A stretch of 64,000 bases of DNA from G965216695 sp965216695 (GTDB taxonomy: Bacteria > Pseudomonadota > Gammaproteobacteria > Pseudomonadales > Azotimanducaceae): positions 3,410,001 to 3,474,000 of the forward strand of contig OZ244212.1 of assembly GCA_965216695.1 (NCBI GenBank), in the 5' to 3' direction. Made by a program: the position numbers and the translations under genes. Below the pieces are notes generated by a model that saw nothing but the letters and a program-made list of their open reading frames with translations, was not told where the DNA came from and ran no database searches. This document shows, in pieces, positions 16,432 through 27,027 of the stretch. How positions within the stretch are numbered: position 1 is the stretch's first letter; the number at the start of each line of letters is the position of its first letter.

Positions 16432-17125
16432 ATGCCAACCCCTCCACCGGAATGGCTGCGCCGTGGATTGCGCTTGCGGCCGGCGAGGCCAGAAATCCAA
16501 CCACGCCCGCGATGGCCTCAGGCTTAACCCACGCGTCGAAATCCGCGTCGGGCATATCCGATCGATTTCGTTCGGTGTCGATGATGCTGGGCAGAATGCA
16601 GTTCACGTTGATCTTCTGGTGTTTCAGCTCGTCCGCAAGTGATTCGGTGAGGCGCATCACGACGCTTTTGGAGGCGGAGTAAGCGGCCATCTGTGCCGCG
16701 CCGCGCAACGCGGCTCGAGCGCTGATGTTGACGATTTTGCCGTGGCCCTGGTTCAGCATCGACGGAACCACCGCTCGCGCCATGTTCAGTACGGAATGGG
16801 CATTCAGTTCGAACATGAAGTCCCAGGTTTCGACGGATGTCTCGTGTACCGCTTCACCCATTGCGAACCCACCGGCGATATTGGCCAGCACGTCGATGCT
16901 GCCGAATTTTCTGAGAATTTGTGTGGCTGCATCGCGGCAGCCCGAAGCCTCCCGCAGGTCGCAGGTAAGTGCGAAGTCAGCGTTGTCGATCGCCACCACG
17001 TCGAGCTGCGCTACACGGGCGCCGCGTGATGCGAAGTGGTCGACCACGGCACGGCCGAGCGCACCGGCAGCGCCGGTAACCACGACGACCTGATTGTGAA
17101 ACATTGCCTGCGATTCGGTCGTCAC
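16430..17125 (-). CDS. short-chain dehydrogenase/reductase
   Basis: 231 residues of the classical SDR family: nucleotide motif VVVTGAAGALGRAV, NIAGG in the position of NNAG, catalytic Ser in NISARAALRG and the YSASK motif (Tyr and Lys). The C terminus IHGAAIPVEG fits the usual SDR ending. It should oxidise or reduce an alcohol/ketone with NAD(P). The longest start is GTG 17125; ATG 17104 (MFHNQVVVVTG) gives a more typical N terminus. It precedes no obvious partner and converges with the PEP-CTERM gene. Substrate unknown. Confidence 0.88.
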   Translation of the reverse strand: MTTESQAMFHNQVVVVTGAAGALGRAVVDHFASRGARVAQLDVVAIDNADFALTCDLREASGCRDAATQILRKFGSIDVLANIAGGFAMGEAVHETSVETWDFMFELNAHSVLNMARAVVPSMLNQGHGKIVNISARAALRGAAQMAAYSASKSVVMRLTESLADELKHQKINVNCILPSIIDTERNRSDMPDADFDAWVKPEAIAGVVGFLASPAASAIHGAAIPVEGLA

Positions 17126-17150
17126 GATCGCGTGTCTCGTGGCACCGCAG

Positions 17151-18032
17151 TCATGCCATGCCTACCAGTGCTTCGAGGGTTTCCCAATGTATGTCGCCGA
17201 ATTCGCCATTGGGATTCACTGGCTGAACGCAGACATGTGTAGCGCCAGCGTCCAGGTGCGATTGGATACGGTCTTTTATCGCGTCTGCCGTACCCCAGGC
17301 AAAGGTTGTGTCGATGAAACGGTCGGAACCGCCGTTTTCGAAGTCTGCGTCAGACAGTCCCATGCGCAGCCAGTTGTTGCGGTAGTTGGGAAGGCCCAGG
17401 TAGATCTCCGCTACCGGCCGCGCCAGCGCGCGGGCCGTGTCGGCATCGTCGACCATTATGACTTTCTGCTCGACGCACAGCATGGGTTCATCGCCGAGGA
17501 TGCCTCTCGCCATGGCGGTGTGTTCCGGCGAGGTAAAGTAGGGGTGAGCGCCATTGCACGCCGCGGCGGCTAGCTCAAGCATCTTCGGGCCGAGGGCGGC
17601 GATCACGGTTGGCTGCGCGCCACCTTCCGGGGCAATCCCGGTGTAGGGGGCCTCCTTCATCTTGGCCAGGTATTCGCGCATGGTCGGTACGGGTGCTTTG
17701 TATTCGAGACCACGCACGCCTTCCACCAGCGGTTTGTGCGAGACGCCAAGCCCCAGCAGAAACCGGTTATCGGATTGCTCGGCCAGCGTATTCTGGGCCG
17801 CGAGTGTCACACCGGGTTCACGGTGGTAGATGTTCGCAATTCCGGTTGCGATGTTCAGGGTTCGGGTATTTGCGAGCAGCCAGGACGCATGCACGAGCGG
17901 ATTACGACCAACCGTCTCGGGAATCCATAGGGTCGAGTAACCCAGGCGTTCGATCCGCGCGGCGGCTTCGGCGGCCTTGATTGCGGGTAGGGCGTCGAAG
18001 AAATACCAGACGCCGAGTTTTCCAGTCTCCAT
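17151..18032 (-). CDS. LLM class flavin/F420-dependent oxidoreductase
   Basis: 293 residues of the bacterial luciferase-like fold. Motifs include LGVWYFFDALP, LGYSTLWIPE, TRTLNIATGIANIYHREP, FLLGLGVSH and the C-terminal AGATHVCVQPVNPNG. Homologues annotated as F420-dependent are common in actinobacteria and in some proteobacteria. The ATG at 18032 has a GGAGA site and lies 13 bases after the enoyl-CoA hydratase gene; the longer TTG start would overlap that gene. The two probably form an operon. Cofactor (FMN or F420) cannot be decided from sequence alone. Confidence 0.85.
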   Translation of the reverse strand: METGKLGVWYFFDALPAIKAAEAAARIERLGYSTLWIPETVGRNPLVHASWLLANTRTLNIATGIANIYHREPGVTLAAQNTLAEQSDNRFLLGLGVSHKPLVEGVRGLEYKAPVPTMREYLAKMKEAPYTGIAPEGGAQPTVIAALGPKMLELAAAACNGAHPYFTSPEHTAMARGILGDEPMLCVEQKVIMVDDADTARALARPVAEIYLGLPNYRNNWLRMGLSDADFENGGSDRFIDTTFAWGTADAIKDRIQSHLDAGATHVCVQPVNPNGEFGDIHWETLEALVGMA

Positions 18033-18045
18033 TGCGTTCTCCGAC

Positions 18046-18846
18046 TCAGGCGCCAATAAAATTACCGGCGCGGCGTTCGGCTACGCTGCGGATGCCTTCT
18101 TCGGCATCCTTGGTACCCCGCAGCCACTGTTGTTCTTTGAGTTCGTGATCGGTTGCCGTGGCGACGGCTTCGGCGAGACCTTCGCGCATTGTGGCGCGCA
18201 CAGAACGTACAGCGAGTGGCGCGTTTTCAGCAATCTCGCGCGCCAGTTGAGTGGCTTCGTCCCGCAGCTTGTCTTCGTCGGTGAGTACATCGGCAAGGCC
18301 GATGGCAAGCGCTTCCTCGCCGCCTACTCGGCGGCCCGTAAGCAGCATGAGATTGGCTGCCTGCTGTCCGATCAGGCGAGGCAGAGTGACCGACAGCCCG
18401 AAGCCCTGGTGGATACCGAGCTTCACGAAATTCGCAGCGAAACGCGCCCGCGGCGTCACCACGCGGAAATCCGGTACCAGCGACAGGCCCAGACCGCCGC
18501 CGATCGCCGCCCCCTGGATCGCACCGACCACGGGGGTTTTGTTGCCGAACAGACGTGCGGCTTCACGATATAGTTTGCCTGTAGTGTTTTTGAATCCATC
18601 CTCTGTAAAATCCGCGCTCCCGGAATCTCCGTCCTTACCGCTGCCGAAGTTCGCGCCGGCGCAGAACGATTTACCCTGGGCTGCGAGAACAATCGCGCGG
18701 CAGTCGGGATCGGCGTCGAGGCGCGTGAATGCGTCTGCGATCTGTTGGATCAGGCTGTAGTCGAAGAAGTTGTGAGGCGGCCGTTGAATTTCAACCGTCG
18801 CGACATGATCGGCAACGGATACGCCGATGTCGGTGTATTCGGTCAT
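18046..18846 (-). CDS. enoyl-CoA hydratase/isomerase family protein
   Basis: 266 residues of the crotonase fold. The CoA-binding/oxyanion segments are GKSFCAGANF and GAAIGGGLGLSLVPDFRV; GIHQGFGLSVTLPRLIG follows. It should hydrate or isomerise an enoyl-CoA, or act on a related thioester. In the second oxyanion motif the residue after PDFRVVTPRARFAANFVKLGI differs from the canonical fatty-acid enzyme, so specificity is open. The ATG at 18846 is preceded by GGGGGAT; the longer ORF start is rejected because it lacks homology. Cotranscribed with the LLM oxidoreductase. Confidence 0.88.
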   Translation of the reverse strand: MTEYTDIGVSVADHVATVEIQRPPHNFFDYSLIQQIADAFTRLDADPDCRAIVLAAQGKSFCAGANFGSGKDGDSGSADFTEDGFKNTTGKLYREAARLFGNKTPVVGAIQGAAIGGGLGLSLVPDFRVVTPRARFAANFVKLGIHQGFGLSVTLPRLIGQQAANLMLLTGRRVGGEEALAIGLADVLTDEDKLRDEATQLAREIAENAPLAVRSVRATMREGLAEAVATATDHELKEQQWLRGTKDAEEGIRSVAERRAGNFIGA

Positions 18847-18908
18847 AGATGGTGATCCCCCGTCGTGCACGGGCATATTAGCGGCAAGTTGGAGGCGACG
18901 CACGCAAC

Positions 18909-20285
18909 GTGACCGAGCAGAATTCCGATCTTCCGCCGCCCGAGGCGGCGGTGCGGCCAGGCGTCTGGCAACTGGCGTTTCCGTCGATCCTCGGCAATCT
19001 CTCCTACACCGTCGTGGGCGTAGTGCAGACTAAGTTCATCGGCGATCTGGGCGCTCAGTCGATCGCGGCGGTGGGTGCGGGTCAGCGCGTGTTCTTTGCG
19101 ATGCAAGCGATTCTGATGGCGGTCAGCGCGGGCACCACGGCGCTTGTTGCTCGCGCGTGGGGTGCCCAGGACTACCGCGAAGCGAGCCGGGTCACGATGG
19201 CGTCGCTCGTACTCGCGAGCGCGATGTCGGCAGCGATTATGTTCGTAGGCATCGGCTTTGCGCACCCCATCGCTGGTGTATTCGGCCTGGACCCGCATAC
19301 GCAATCGCTTGCCGCGGACAACATTCGTTGGTTCAGTATGTTCAATGTTGCGTTTGCGGTGACGTTCATTCTGAGCGCGGCCTTGAGGGCCTCGGGTGAT
19401 GCCTGGTCGCCGTTGTGGATCAGTGTGGGTGTGAATCTTCTGAACATTCCGCTGTTGTACGGTTTCGTGTTCGGCAACTTCGGTCTGCCGCGCATGGAAG
19501 TGTCGGGCGTTGCCGTCGCGGCGGGGATCTCGTTCAGCGCGGGCGCTGCGCTACTGCTTGGGCTGTGGACGCGACAGAAGTTTCGGGTGAAACACATTCG
19601 CGGCGGCTGGTGGCGGCGCGAGCGGCTCGCGCGGCTGCTCGATATCGGCTACCCGGCAGCGGTCGAACAGATCGTGTTTCAGGTGGGCTTTTTCATCTTT
19701 CTGATGTTGATCGGCATCTACTACGGAACGGAAGCGTTCGCTGCGTACAACATCGGCGTCAACATGCTCATGGTCTGTATGACCGTTGGGTTTGGCTTTT
19801 CGATCGCCGGCTCGACGCTGGTGGGCCAGCATCTGGGCGCCGGTGACCACGACGGTGCGGTGCGGGCCGGTTGGCGCGCTACGGGGTTTGCGGTGCTTTC
19901 GATGGGCGGCCTGGGCGCGCTGGTCATCTATGTGGCGCGGCCGCTTGCCGGGTTCTTCCTGGGTGACGAACAGTTGACGATCGACTATACGGTACAGTTG
20001 ACCTACATTCTTGGCGCGATGATGCCGTTGCTTGCGGTGGAGTTTGCAATCGGCGGTTCGCTGCGCGGTGCCGGTGATACCCGCTTTCCGCTGATGGCGA
20101 CTATCGTCGGGCTGCTGGGTGTGCGCTGCGGCCTGGCGGCGTTGTTCACGTACCTCGGCCTGCCGGTGTTCTGGGTCTACGCGGCGCTTGCGGGTGACTA
20201 TCTTTTGAAGGGCGCGATGCTGATCTGGCGTTTCCGCAGTGGACGCTGGAAAACCGTGGTACGGTCGGACAGATCCTATGCCTGA
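18909..20285 (+). CDS. MATE family efflux transporter
   Basis: 458 residues and about twelve hydrophobic segments, with the MATE two-repeat layout (LAFPSILGNLSYTVVGVVQTKFIG at the start of the first half, GYPAAVEQIVFQVGFFIFLM at the start of the second). MATE proteins export cationic drugs or metabolites in exchange for H+ or Na+. The GTG start at 18909 has GGAGG 13 bases upstream. The stop overlaps the start of the glycosylase gene by 8 bases, so the two are likely cotranscribed. Substrate unknown. A second MATE gene lies at 51416. Confidence 0.92.
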   Translation: MTEQNSDLPPPEAAVRPGVWQLAFPSILGNLSYTVVGVVQTKFIGDLGAQSIAAVGAGQRVFFAMQAILMAVSAGTTALVARAWGAQDYREASRVTMASLVLASAMSAAIMFVGIGFAHPIAGVFGLDPHTQSLAADNIRWFSMFNVAFAVTFILSAALRASGDAWSPLWISVGVNLLNIPLLYGFVFGNFGLPRMEVSGVAVAAGISFSAGAALLLGLWTRQKFRVKHIRGGWWRRERLARLLDIGYPAAVEQIVFQVGFFIFLMLIGIYYGTEAFAAYNIGVNMLMVCMTVGFGFSIAGSTLVGQHLGAGDHDGAVRAGWRATGFAVLSMGGLGALVIYVARPLAGFFLGDEQLTIDYTVQLTYILGAMMPLLAVEFAIGGSLRGAGDTRFPLMATIVGLLGVRCGLAALFTYLGLPVFWVYAALAGDYLLKGAMLIWRFRSGRWKTVVRSDRSYA

Positions 20286-21165
20286 ATACCCGGACCTCAC
20301 CGTCTACATCGAGCATCTCGAGCGGCGCGTGATTGGATCGACGTTGCTCGATCTGCGCCTTTCGAGTCCGTTCGTGTTGCGCACTGTTGAACCGGCAGTA
20401 GCGGCCTGCACCGGCCGCAAGGTGGTTGGCGTTTCGCGCGTTGCGAAGCAACTGATACTGGAGCTGGAAGGTGATCACTACGCAGTGATACACCTGATGA
20501 TATCGGGGCGATTGCAATGGCGCGACGCGCGGACGCCGGCGATACCAAAACGCATTGGTCTGGCCGCGTTCGATTTTGAATCGGGAACGCTGTTGTTTAC
20601 AGAGGCGAGCAAGAAGAAGCGCGCTTCGTTGCGGCTGATCGGTTCGGCAGACGCCCTCCGCGCGCTGGACCCCGGTGGATTGGAGGTGTTCGATATCGAC
20701 CTCGAGGCGTTTGCGGTGCGCTTACATGCGTCGAATCACACGTTGAAACGTGCGCTTACGGATCAACGAGTGTTTGCCGGCATCGGCAATGCGTATTCGG
20801 ATGAGATCCTGCTGCGCGCGGGATTGTCGCCGTTCAAACGCGCGGCGACGCTCGATGACGCCGCGGTAGAGACACTGTTCGATGCGTGCCGTGACGTGCT
20901 TACCGAATGGGCCGGACGATTGCGCGAGAAAGCGGGTGACGCCTGGCCAACGAAAGTGACAGCGTTTCACAAGGAGATGGCGGTGCATGGCAAGTACCGT
21001 GAACCCTGTCCGCAGTGCGGGTCTCCGGTTCAGCGCATCCGCTATGCAGAAAACGAGGCGAACTACTGCGCTCGCTGCCAGACCGAGGGGCGTTTGCTTG
21101 CCGATCGTTCGCTGTCGCGTCTGTTGAAGGACAATTGGCCGAAACGGCTCGAGGATCTGGAGTAG
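20278..21165 (+). CDS. Fpg/Nei family DNA glycosylase
   Basis: 295 residues. The N terminus MPEYPDLTVY keeps the catalytic Pro2 and Glu3 of the Fpg/Nei family (canonical MPELPEVE). VAKQLILEL carries the conserved Lys, HLMISGRLQW is the H2TH-side motif, GIGNAYSDEIL lies in the helix-two-turn-helix, and CPQCGSPVQRIRYAENEANYCARC forms the C4 zinc finger. These enzymes excise oxidised bases and cut at abasic sites. The protein differs enough from MutM that I leave out a symbol. The ATG at 20278 overlaps the MATE stop. About 35 residues follow the zinc finger, more than in standard Fpg. Confidence 0.9.
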   Translation: MPEYPDLTVYIEHLERRVIGSTLLDLRLSSPFVLRTVEPAVAACTGRKVVGVSRVAKQLILELEGDHYAVIHLMISGRLQWRDARTPAIPKRIGLAAFDFESGTLLFTEASKKKRASLRLIGSADALRALDPGGLEVFDIDLEAFAVRLHASNHTLKRALTDQRVFAGIGNAYSDEILLRAGLSPFKRAATLDDAAVETLFDACRDVLTEWAGRLREKAGDAWPTKVTAFHKEMAVHGKYREPCPQCGSPVQRIRYAENEANYCARCQTEGRLLADRSLSRLLKDNWPKRLEDLE

Positions 21166-21227
21166 TGCGTCCGCTGCGCTCGCCGGCGGGCGTCGGTGCG
21201 CGTGCGCATAGGTGCGAAGTTGTATGC

Positions 21228-22313
21228 TCAGGCCTCCCGGGCGTTACGCAGCTCGGTCGATGAGATGTCCATTCGGTATTCCTCCTCGGTTACTCCGATA
21301 CACCGCGCGCGTAACGCCTGCGGCAGACGCACGGTGTCGAGCGTGTCGAAGCGGCGTCCGGTGTTACGCCCGAAGACAATGAAGCGCGTGTCGAGCTGGG
21401 TGAACGCCTTGAGCACGCGGTTACGTTCGGCGGTGGAGCCGTAGTAGCGCGGGTGAGCGATGCGTACGAGCGTGTCGACACCGCAGACGAACGTAGCGCC
21501 GGGAAATTCGCGTGCTTTCCCCGCGAACGTGGGCAGGCTCGTGAGCCACACCGGGCGGTCAAACTGGGCTATGCGGCGATTGATTGCGGTGAAGTCCAGC
21601 GATGGCTTGTCTGGATTCACCGCAGACAGTTCATAGGTGCCGGTTAAGCCGGTTCTTCGTTCTGCGTATGCGAGCATGGCTTCGTGCCCGGCGTGCAACG
21701 GGTTGAACGAGCCGGGAAAAATCAGCTGTCGTGCGGGTTGCGTCGTGGTCGACGACGGCACCGCAGCAACCTCTTCCAGCAGCAGCTGCCGCCATGCGTC
21801 GGTGCCGGCCGTTAGCGAACCCATTGCGGGTGTGCGGCCAGAGGAAAGGATGTCGATCGCCGACCAGATGGCGTCGGTGAGCTCTTGTTCCTGAGCGGCT
21901 CGGTCAGCGCCGTCGAAAGCAACCTTGCAGCTGTATGTATACGCGCCAGTCTGAATCGCGAGGTGGGCGCGCATCTCGCCGCGCTTGGCGCGGTCGGTTG
22001 CAAGGCTCGCGGTCAATCCGAGACCAAACGAGACAAACGCGTCCGATGCTTCGCGCGCGCTCAACCACCGGGCGCTCTCAAGCCAGGCCGTAACAGCGAG
22101 TTGCCGCGCTGTGGTATCGGAACAGAATTGGTCGGGCTGGCGCTTCAGCAGGCGGGTCATCGATTCCGGGGCATAGGGAACCCGGAGTTCCAGCACCGAG
22201 CGAGACGCGCCGGGCGTAGACAGCAGTTCGGCGGCGAACGGGCTCCCTCCGCCGGTGAGAAAAAACGCCCCCATCCACGGGGTGTCGTGCAGGCGTCGCG
22301 CGCGCTCGGACAC
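21228..22313 (-). CDS. CinA-like domain fused to a nucleotidyltransferase
   Basis: 361 residues in two parts. The first 160 resemble the CinA C-terminal / PncC fold (FLTGGGSPFAAELLS, SFGLGLTASLATDRAKRGE, close to the GxGxTGS-type motif); CinA proteins deamidate NMN. The last 180 are a cytidylyltransferase-fold nucleotidyltransferase: FPGSFNPLHAGHEAM (the GxFNPxHxGH motif) and ISSTELR (ISSTxLR), as in NadD/NadM. The fusion would join two successive reactions of pyridine nucleotide recycling, NMN to NaMN to NaAD, but this is inference. The GTG at 22313 is favoured because it begins 5 bases after the upstream stop; an ATG at 22358 would overlap by 41 bases. Confidence 0.78.
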   Translation of the reverse strand: MSERARRLHDTPWMGAFFLTGGGSPFAAELLSTPGASRSVLELRVPYAPESMTRLLKRQPDQFCSDTTARQLAVTAWLESARWLSAREASDAFVSFGLGLTASLATDRAKRGEMRAHLAIQTGAYTYSCKVAFDGADRAAQEQELTDAIWSAIDILSSGRTPAMGSLTAGTDAWRQLLLEEVAAVPSSTTTQPARQLIFPGSFNPLHAGHEAMLAYAERRTGLTGTYELSAVNPDKPSLDFTAINRRIAQFDRPVWLTSLPTFAGKAREFPGATFVCGVDTLVRIAHPRYYGSTAERNRVLKAFTQLDTRFIVFGRNTGRRFDTLDTVRLPQALRARCIGVTEEEYRMDISSTELRNAREA

Positions 22314-22317
22314 GATG

Positions 22318-23187
22318 TCAGTCGGCCAGAAACCGTCGGGTGGTCGCCACAAATTCATCCAGTTGGTCGTGGTGAACCCAGTGACCGGCGCGCTCGATAT
22401 TGACGACCTCCGCGTTCTGGAAGTGGGTCGCCCGGCCGTCTTTGGCCGGGTCGGATGCCCAGGATTCGGTGCCGCGAATCAGCAGCGTTGGACAGGTGAT
22501 GCGCGCCCACAACGCGTGCAGCTCATCGAATGGAATGTTGATCGGCGAAAAACTGCGAATGTAGTTGTCGAACTTCCAGCTGAACGTGCCATCTTCGTTC
22601 TGATTGCTGCCGTGGATCGTCAGATGTCGGGCGCGTTCGGCACTCAGGTGCGGATTCTCCGTCTGCATTCGCTGGAATGCCTCTTCCAGCGACGCGTAGC
22701 GACGTGGAATGCGGCCGGATATTGCGCGCAGTTCGTCCACCCAGGTGTGTAGGCGTTTTTCGGTCGGTTGATTCAATCGCTGCTCTATGAATTCGGGTGG
22801 GGGACCCATGCCTTCGATCGAGATCAGCTTAGTTACGCGTTCCGGATACAGACCCGTGTACAGCAGTGAGATCGAACCCCCAAGCGAATGGCCGATGATC
22901 GTGACCGGCGTCATCTGTTTCTGGTGGAGCAACTGGGCGATGTCGTAGACGTAGTCGATCTGATTGTAGCTACCGCCGATCATCCATTGGGAATCGCCAT
23001 GACCGCGCAGGTCGGGTGCAATGATGTGATAGTCATCGCGGAACGCGTCAGCCACCCAATCCCAGTTACGGCAATGGTCCCGGCCGCCGTGCACGAGCAG
23101 CATCGGCGGCGCGTCCTCGTTGCCCCAGTCGACGTAGTGCAGCCGAAGCCGCTGCGAGAAGTACGTGTGCGAAGTTGGACCCTGCAT
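22318..23187 (-). CDS. alpha/beta hydrolase
   Basis: 289 residues. LLVHGGRDHCRNWDWVA is the oxyanion region, DLRGHGDS the strand-6 motif, GHSLGGSIS the nucleophile elbow (Ser) and GHWVHHDQ near the end holds the catalytic His. Similar to the many esterase/C-C bond hydrolases of proteobacteria, so the substrate cannot be named. It directly precedes the CinA/nucleotidyltransferase fusion on the same strand and is followed upstream by a 90-base palindrome. Confidence 0.9.
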   Translation of the reverse strand: MQGPTSHTYFSQRLRLHYVDWGNEDAPPMLLVHGGRDHCRNWDWVADAFRDDYHIIAPDLRGHGDSQWMIGGSYNQIDYVYDIAQLLHQKQMTPVTIIGHSLGGSISLLYTGLYPERVTKLISIEGMGPPPEFIEQRLNQPTEKRLHTWVDELRAISGRIPRRYASLEEAFQRMQTENPHLSAERARHLTIHGSNQNEDGTFSWKFDNYIRSFSPINIPFDELHALWARITCPTLLIRGTESWASDPAKDGRATHFQNAEVVNIERAGHWVHHDQLDEFVATTRRFLAD

Positions 23188-23212
23188 CGTTCGGATTATA
23201 TCCCTGGAACCT

Positions 23213-23302
23213 GGAACGTGGGGTCAGAGTAAAGGGACAGATCAAGCGGCCGAGCCGCGGCTCGGCCGCTTGATCTGTCCCTTTACTCTGACCCCACGTT
23301 CC
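23213..23302. repeat. 90-base perfect palindrome
   Basis: The two 45-base arms are exact inverse copies with no loop; the centre is between 23257 and 23258 (CCG/CGG). Each arm carries GGGGTCAGAGTAAAGGG at its outer part and a GC-rich inner part (AAGCGGCCGAGCC). The motif GGGGTCAGAGTAAA resembles repeats that I recall near REP-associated (Y1) transposases, but no transposase is present. A tandem CCTGGAA pair (23203-23216) flanks it on the left. The hairpin could act as a strong two-way transcription barrier between the hydrolase and amidohydrolase genes. Confidence 0.92.
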
Positions 23303-23319
23303 CCTTTACTCTGACCCCA
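23302..23319 (+). repeat. partial third copy of the palindrome arm
   Basis: CCCTTTACTCTGACCCCA at 23302-23319 repeats 23279-23296 exactly. On the reverse strand this copy supplies the last codons and stop (GGG TCA GAG TAA) of the amidohydrolase gene. Confidence 0.9.
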
Positions 23320-25028
23320 GCGGGTTGAAGACGCGGTTGCCGCGGGACCAGGTGCCGAGCACCTGCAGGTCGAGCAGTTCGTGGCTCGGCATCGCGAGCG
23401 GATCGCGCGACAGCAGCACCAGATCGGCAAGCTTGCCGACCTCGAGGGTGCCCTTGTCCGCCTCTTCGAAGTACTGGTAAGCCGCGTGTCGGGTAACGGC
23501 TTCCAGGGCTTCGTAGATACTCAAACGCTGGTAGTCACCCAGCACGCGGCCGCTTCGAGTGAGTCGGTTGGTGGTGGCCCACAGCAGACGCGGCATGTCG
23601 GGGGGTACGATCGGTGCGTCGTTGTGTACGGTGAATGGCATGCCGCGGCGCACCGTGGAGCGTGTGGGGCTGATCCGTTCTGCGCGGGTACGACCGAGCA
23701 CCGAGTCTCGGTGCCAATCGCCCCAGTAGAACGTATGGGCGGAAAAGTACGACGGTATGATGCCCGCCTCGGCCATTGCGTCGAGCTGATCCTCGCGCAC
23801 GGTCTGTGCGTGAATCATTACCGTCCGGTGGTTATCGCGCTCAGCGTCCCTGGTGGCTGCTTGTACGGCGCTGATCAACATATCGGCCGCGGCGTCGCCG
23901 TTGGCGTGAGCAATGATCGGCGTTCGTCTGGACAGGTAGTGGGCAACCGTTCGATTCACGGTCTCGAACGGCACCATCGGGTACCCGAGATAGTGTGCGT
24001 CCTGCCCGTGCGGCGGAACCGCGTACGGTTCGGTCAGAAATGCCGTTTTGCCCTGAGGCGAGCCGTCCAGCACCATCTTGATGCCGCCGAACTTCAGGCG
24101 GTTTCTATATTCTCCGAGGCGCATGTCCGCGGGTAGTGGTGCCGGTTCGTTCGCGACCGGATAGACAACCACATCGAGATCGAGGCCACCGCTTGCTGCG
24201 GCTGCCTGCAACAACGCAATGCCTTCCGGGCTCGACGCACCGTCTTGTACCGTCGTTGTGCCGAAGGACGCATAGACGTCGAGGGCATCTTGTACGTCCG
24301 CCACCGGATCATCGCCCGGCTGCAGCATGAACCCGCGCAGTGGAAAGGTTGCGGTCTCTTCGAGGACGCCGTTCGGTTGCTGACCGTCGGCCTCGCGTCG
24401 GATGTGGCCACCGTCGGGGTCCGGCGTGTCTGCGGAGATTCCCGCGAGCGTCAACGCCCGCGTGTTGGCGGTTGCCAGGTGTCCGGACACGTGCATCAGC
24501 GCGATCGGGTGAGTGTCGGATACCTCGTCCAAATCAATTCGCGTTGGGTGACGGCGCTCGGCCAGCAGCGAGTCGTCGTACCCCATCCCCACGACCCATT
24601 GTCCCGGCGGAATGTCACGCTCGCGGATGTAATCCGCGAGCGTTTCCTGGAGTGACGGTATATCCATCACCGGCCCCACCGGCGGCGATGCTACGTTCGC
24701 TAGGCGGTTCGTCAGGGCCAAAAACGACAGGTGCCCGTGCGCGTCGATGAAGCCCGGCAGCAGCGCGCGATCGCCAAGCTCTATGTGCGTGGTCTCTTCG
24801 CCACGCCAGCGTGCTGCGTCTTCGGCGCTGCCCACCCAGGCGATGCGGTCACCGATCACGGCGAGTGCGGTGGGGTGATGGTCCGGGTGGGTCATCGGCA
24901 CGATGTGATTGCCCGTGAACAACCAATCGGCGGGCTGTGCGTGGACGGTCGCGGCTGCCGGTTCGGGGGGCGGCGTTGCACCTGCCGATGCCGCGTACCA
25001 CCACGCGCCGGCGAGCAAACTTATGACG

Positions 25029-25054
<26 letters not shown>
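23306..25054 (-). CDS. exported amidohydrolase family protein (YtcJ-like)
   Basis: 582 residues. A signal peptide is seen at residues 1-26 (ends AGA); the mature protein begins with the composite beta domain (WLFTGNHIVPM) and has the metal motif FIDAHGHL, SQGKTAF, HANGDAAAD and a late VHNDAPI. This matches the amidohydrolase 3 (YtcJ) group, zinc or iron hydrolases of unknown substrate. The C terminus returns to the beta domain (GTLEVGKLADLVLLSRDP). The final residues PLGSE and the stop lie in a repeat copy, so the original end may have been altered. It overlaps the AGCS transporter gene by 26 bases. Confidence 0.88.
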
Positions 25055-26459
<1,405 letters not shown>

Positions 26460-26637
26460 TTGCGTCTCAGGGCCGGTTCATCCACATTCCGGAGACGCGC
26501 CTGCGCATCCCGGGTGCAGCCTACACGCCGCGGCGCGCCGGGAGCAACGCGTGGGCTAAATCGCGGGAATGGCCAGCGCTCTTGGCAGCGGCGCGCCGTG
26601 GGCGCACACTCGTCGGTAAACGGCCGGGGACGGATCG

Positions 26638-26997
26638 ATGTTGAAACAAGCGCACGTAATGCTCGCTTATCTGACAGCGGCGGGGTTCGTCGTTCGGTTA
26701 GCGCTCTCATGGGCATCGAGTTCGCTGCTCGCGCAGAAGTGGCTGCGCATTGCACCGCATGTGGTGGACACGCTTCTGCTGGCCTTGGGCGTGGCGTTGG
26801 CCGTGTCGCTTTCGGTGTCTCCCGTTGAAGGATGGCTCGGGGCAAAACTCGTCGCGTTGATCGCCTATATTGCGCTCGGTGTCGTTGCAATGCGCACGCC
26901 CAACGGTACCGCCAAAGCCCTGGCCGGTGTCGGCGCGCTGGCGGCCCTCGGTTATCTGTTTCTGGTCGCGTTCTCCAGAAATCCCTGGCCTTTCTAA
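26638..26997 (+). CDS. SirB2-like membrane protein
   Basis: 119 residues and four hydrophobic segments. The pattern (AHVMLAYLTAAGFVVRLAL, then LRIAPHVVDTLLLALGVALA) matches the SirB family, small inner-membrane proteins of unknown biochemical role. It stands alone; the 178 bases upstream, shared with the AGCS gene, contain no promoter that I can identify clearly. Confidence 0.78.
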   Translation: MLKQAHVMLAYLTAAGFVVRLALSWASSSLLAQKWLRIAPHVVDTLLLALGVALAVSLSVSPVEGWLGAKLVALIAYIALGVVAMRTPNGTAKALAGVGALAALGYLFLVAFSRNPWPF

Positions 26998-27027
26998 GGT
27001 GTTGGCGCTCGCGCGCGGGTTGACCGC

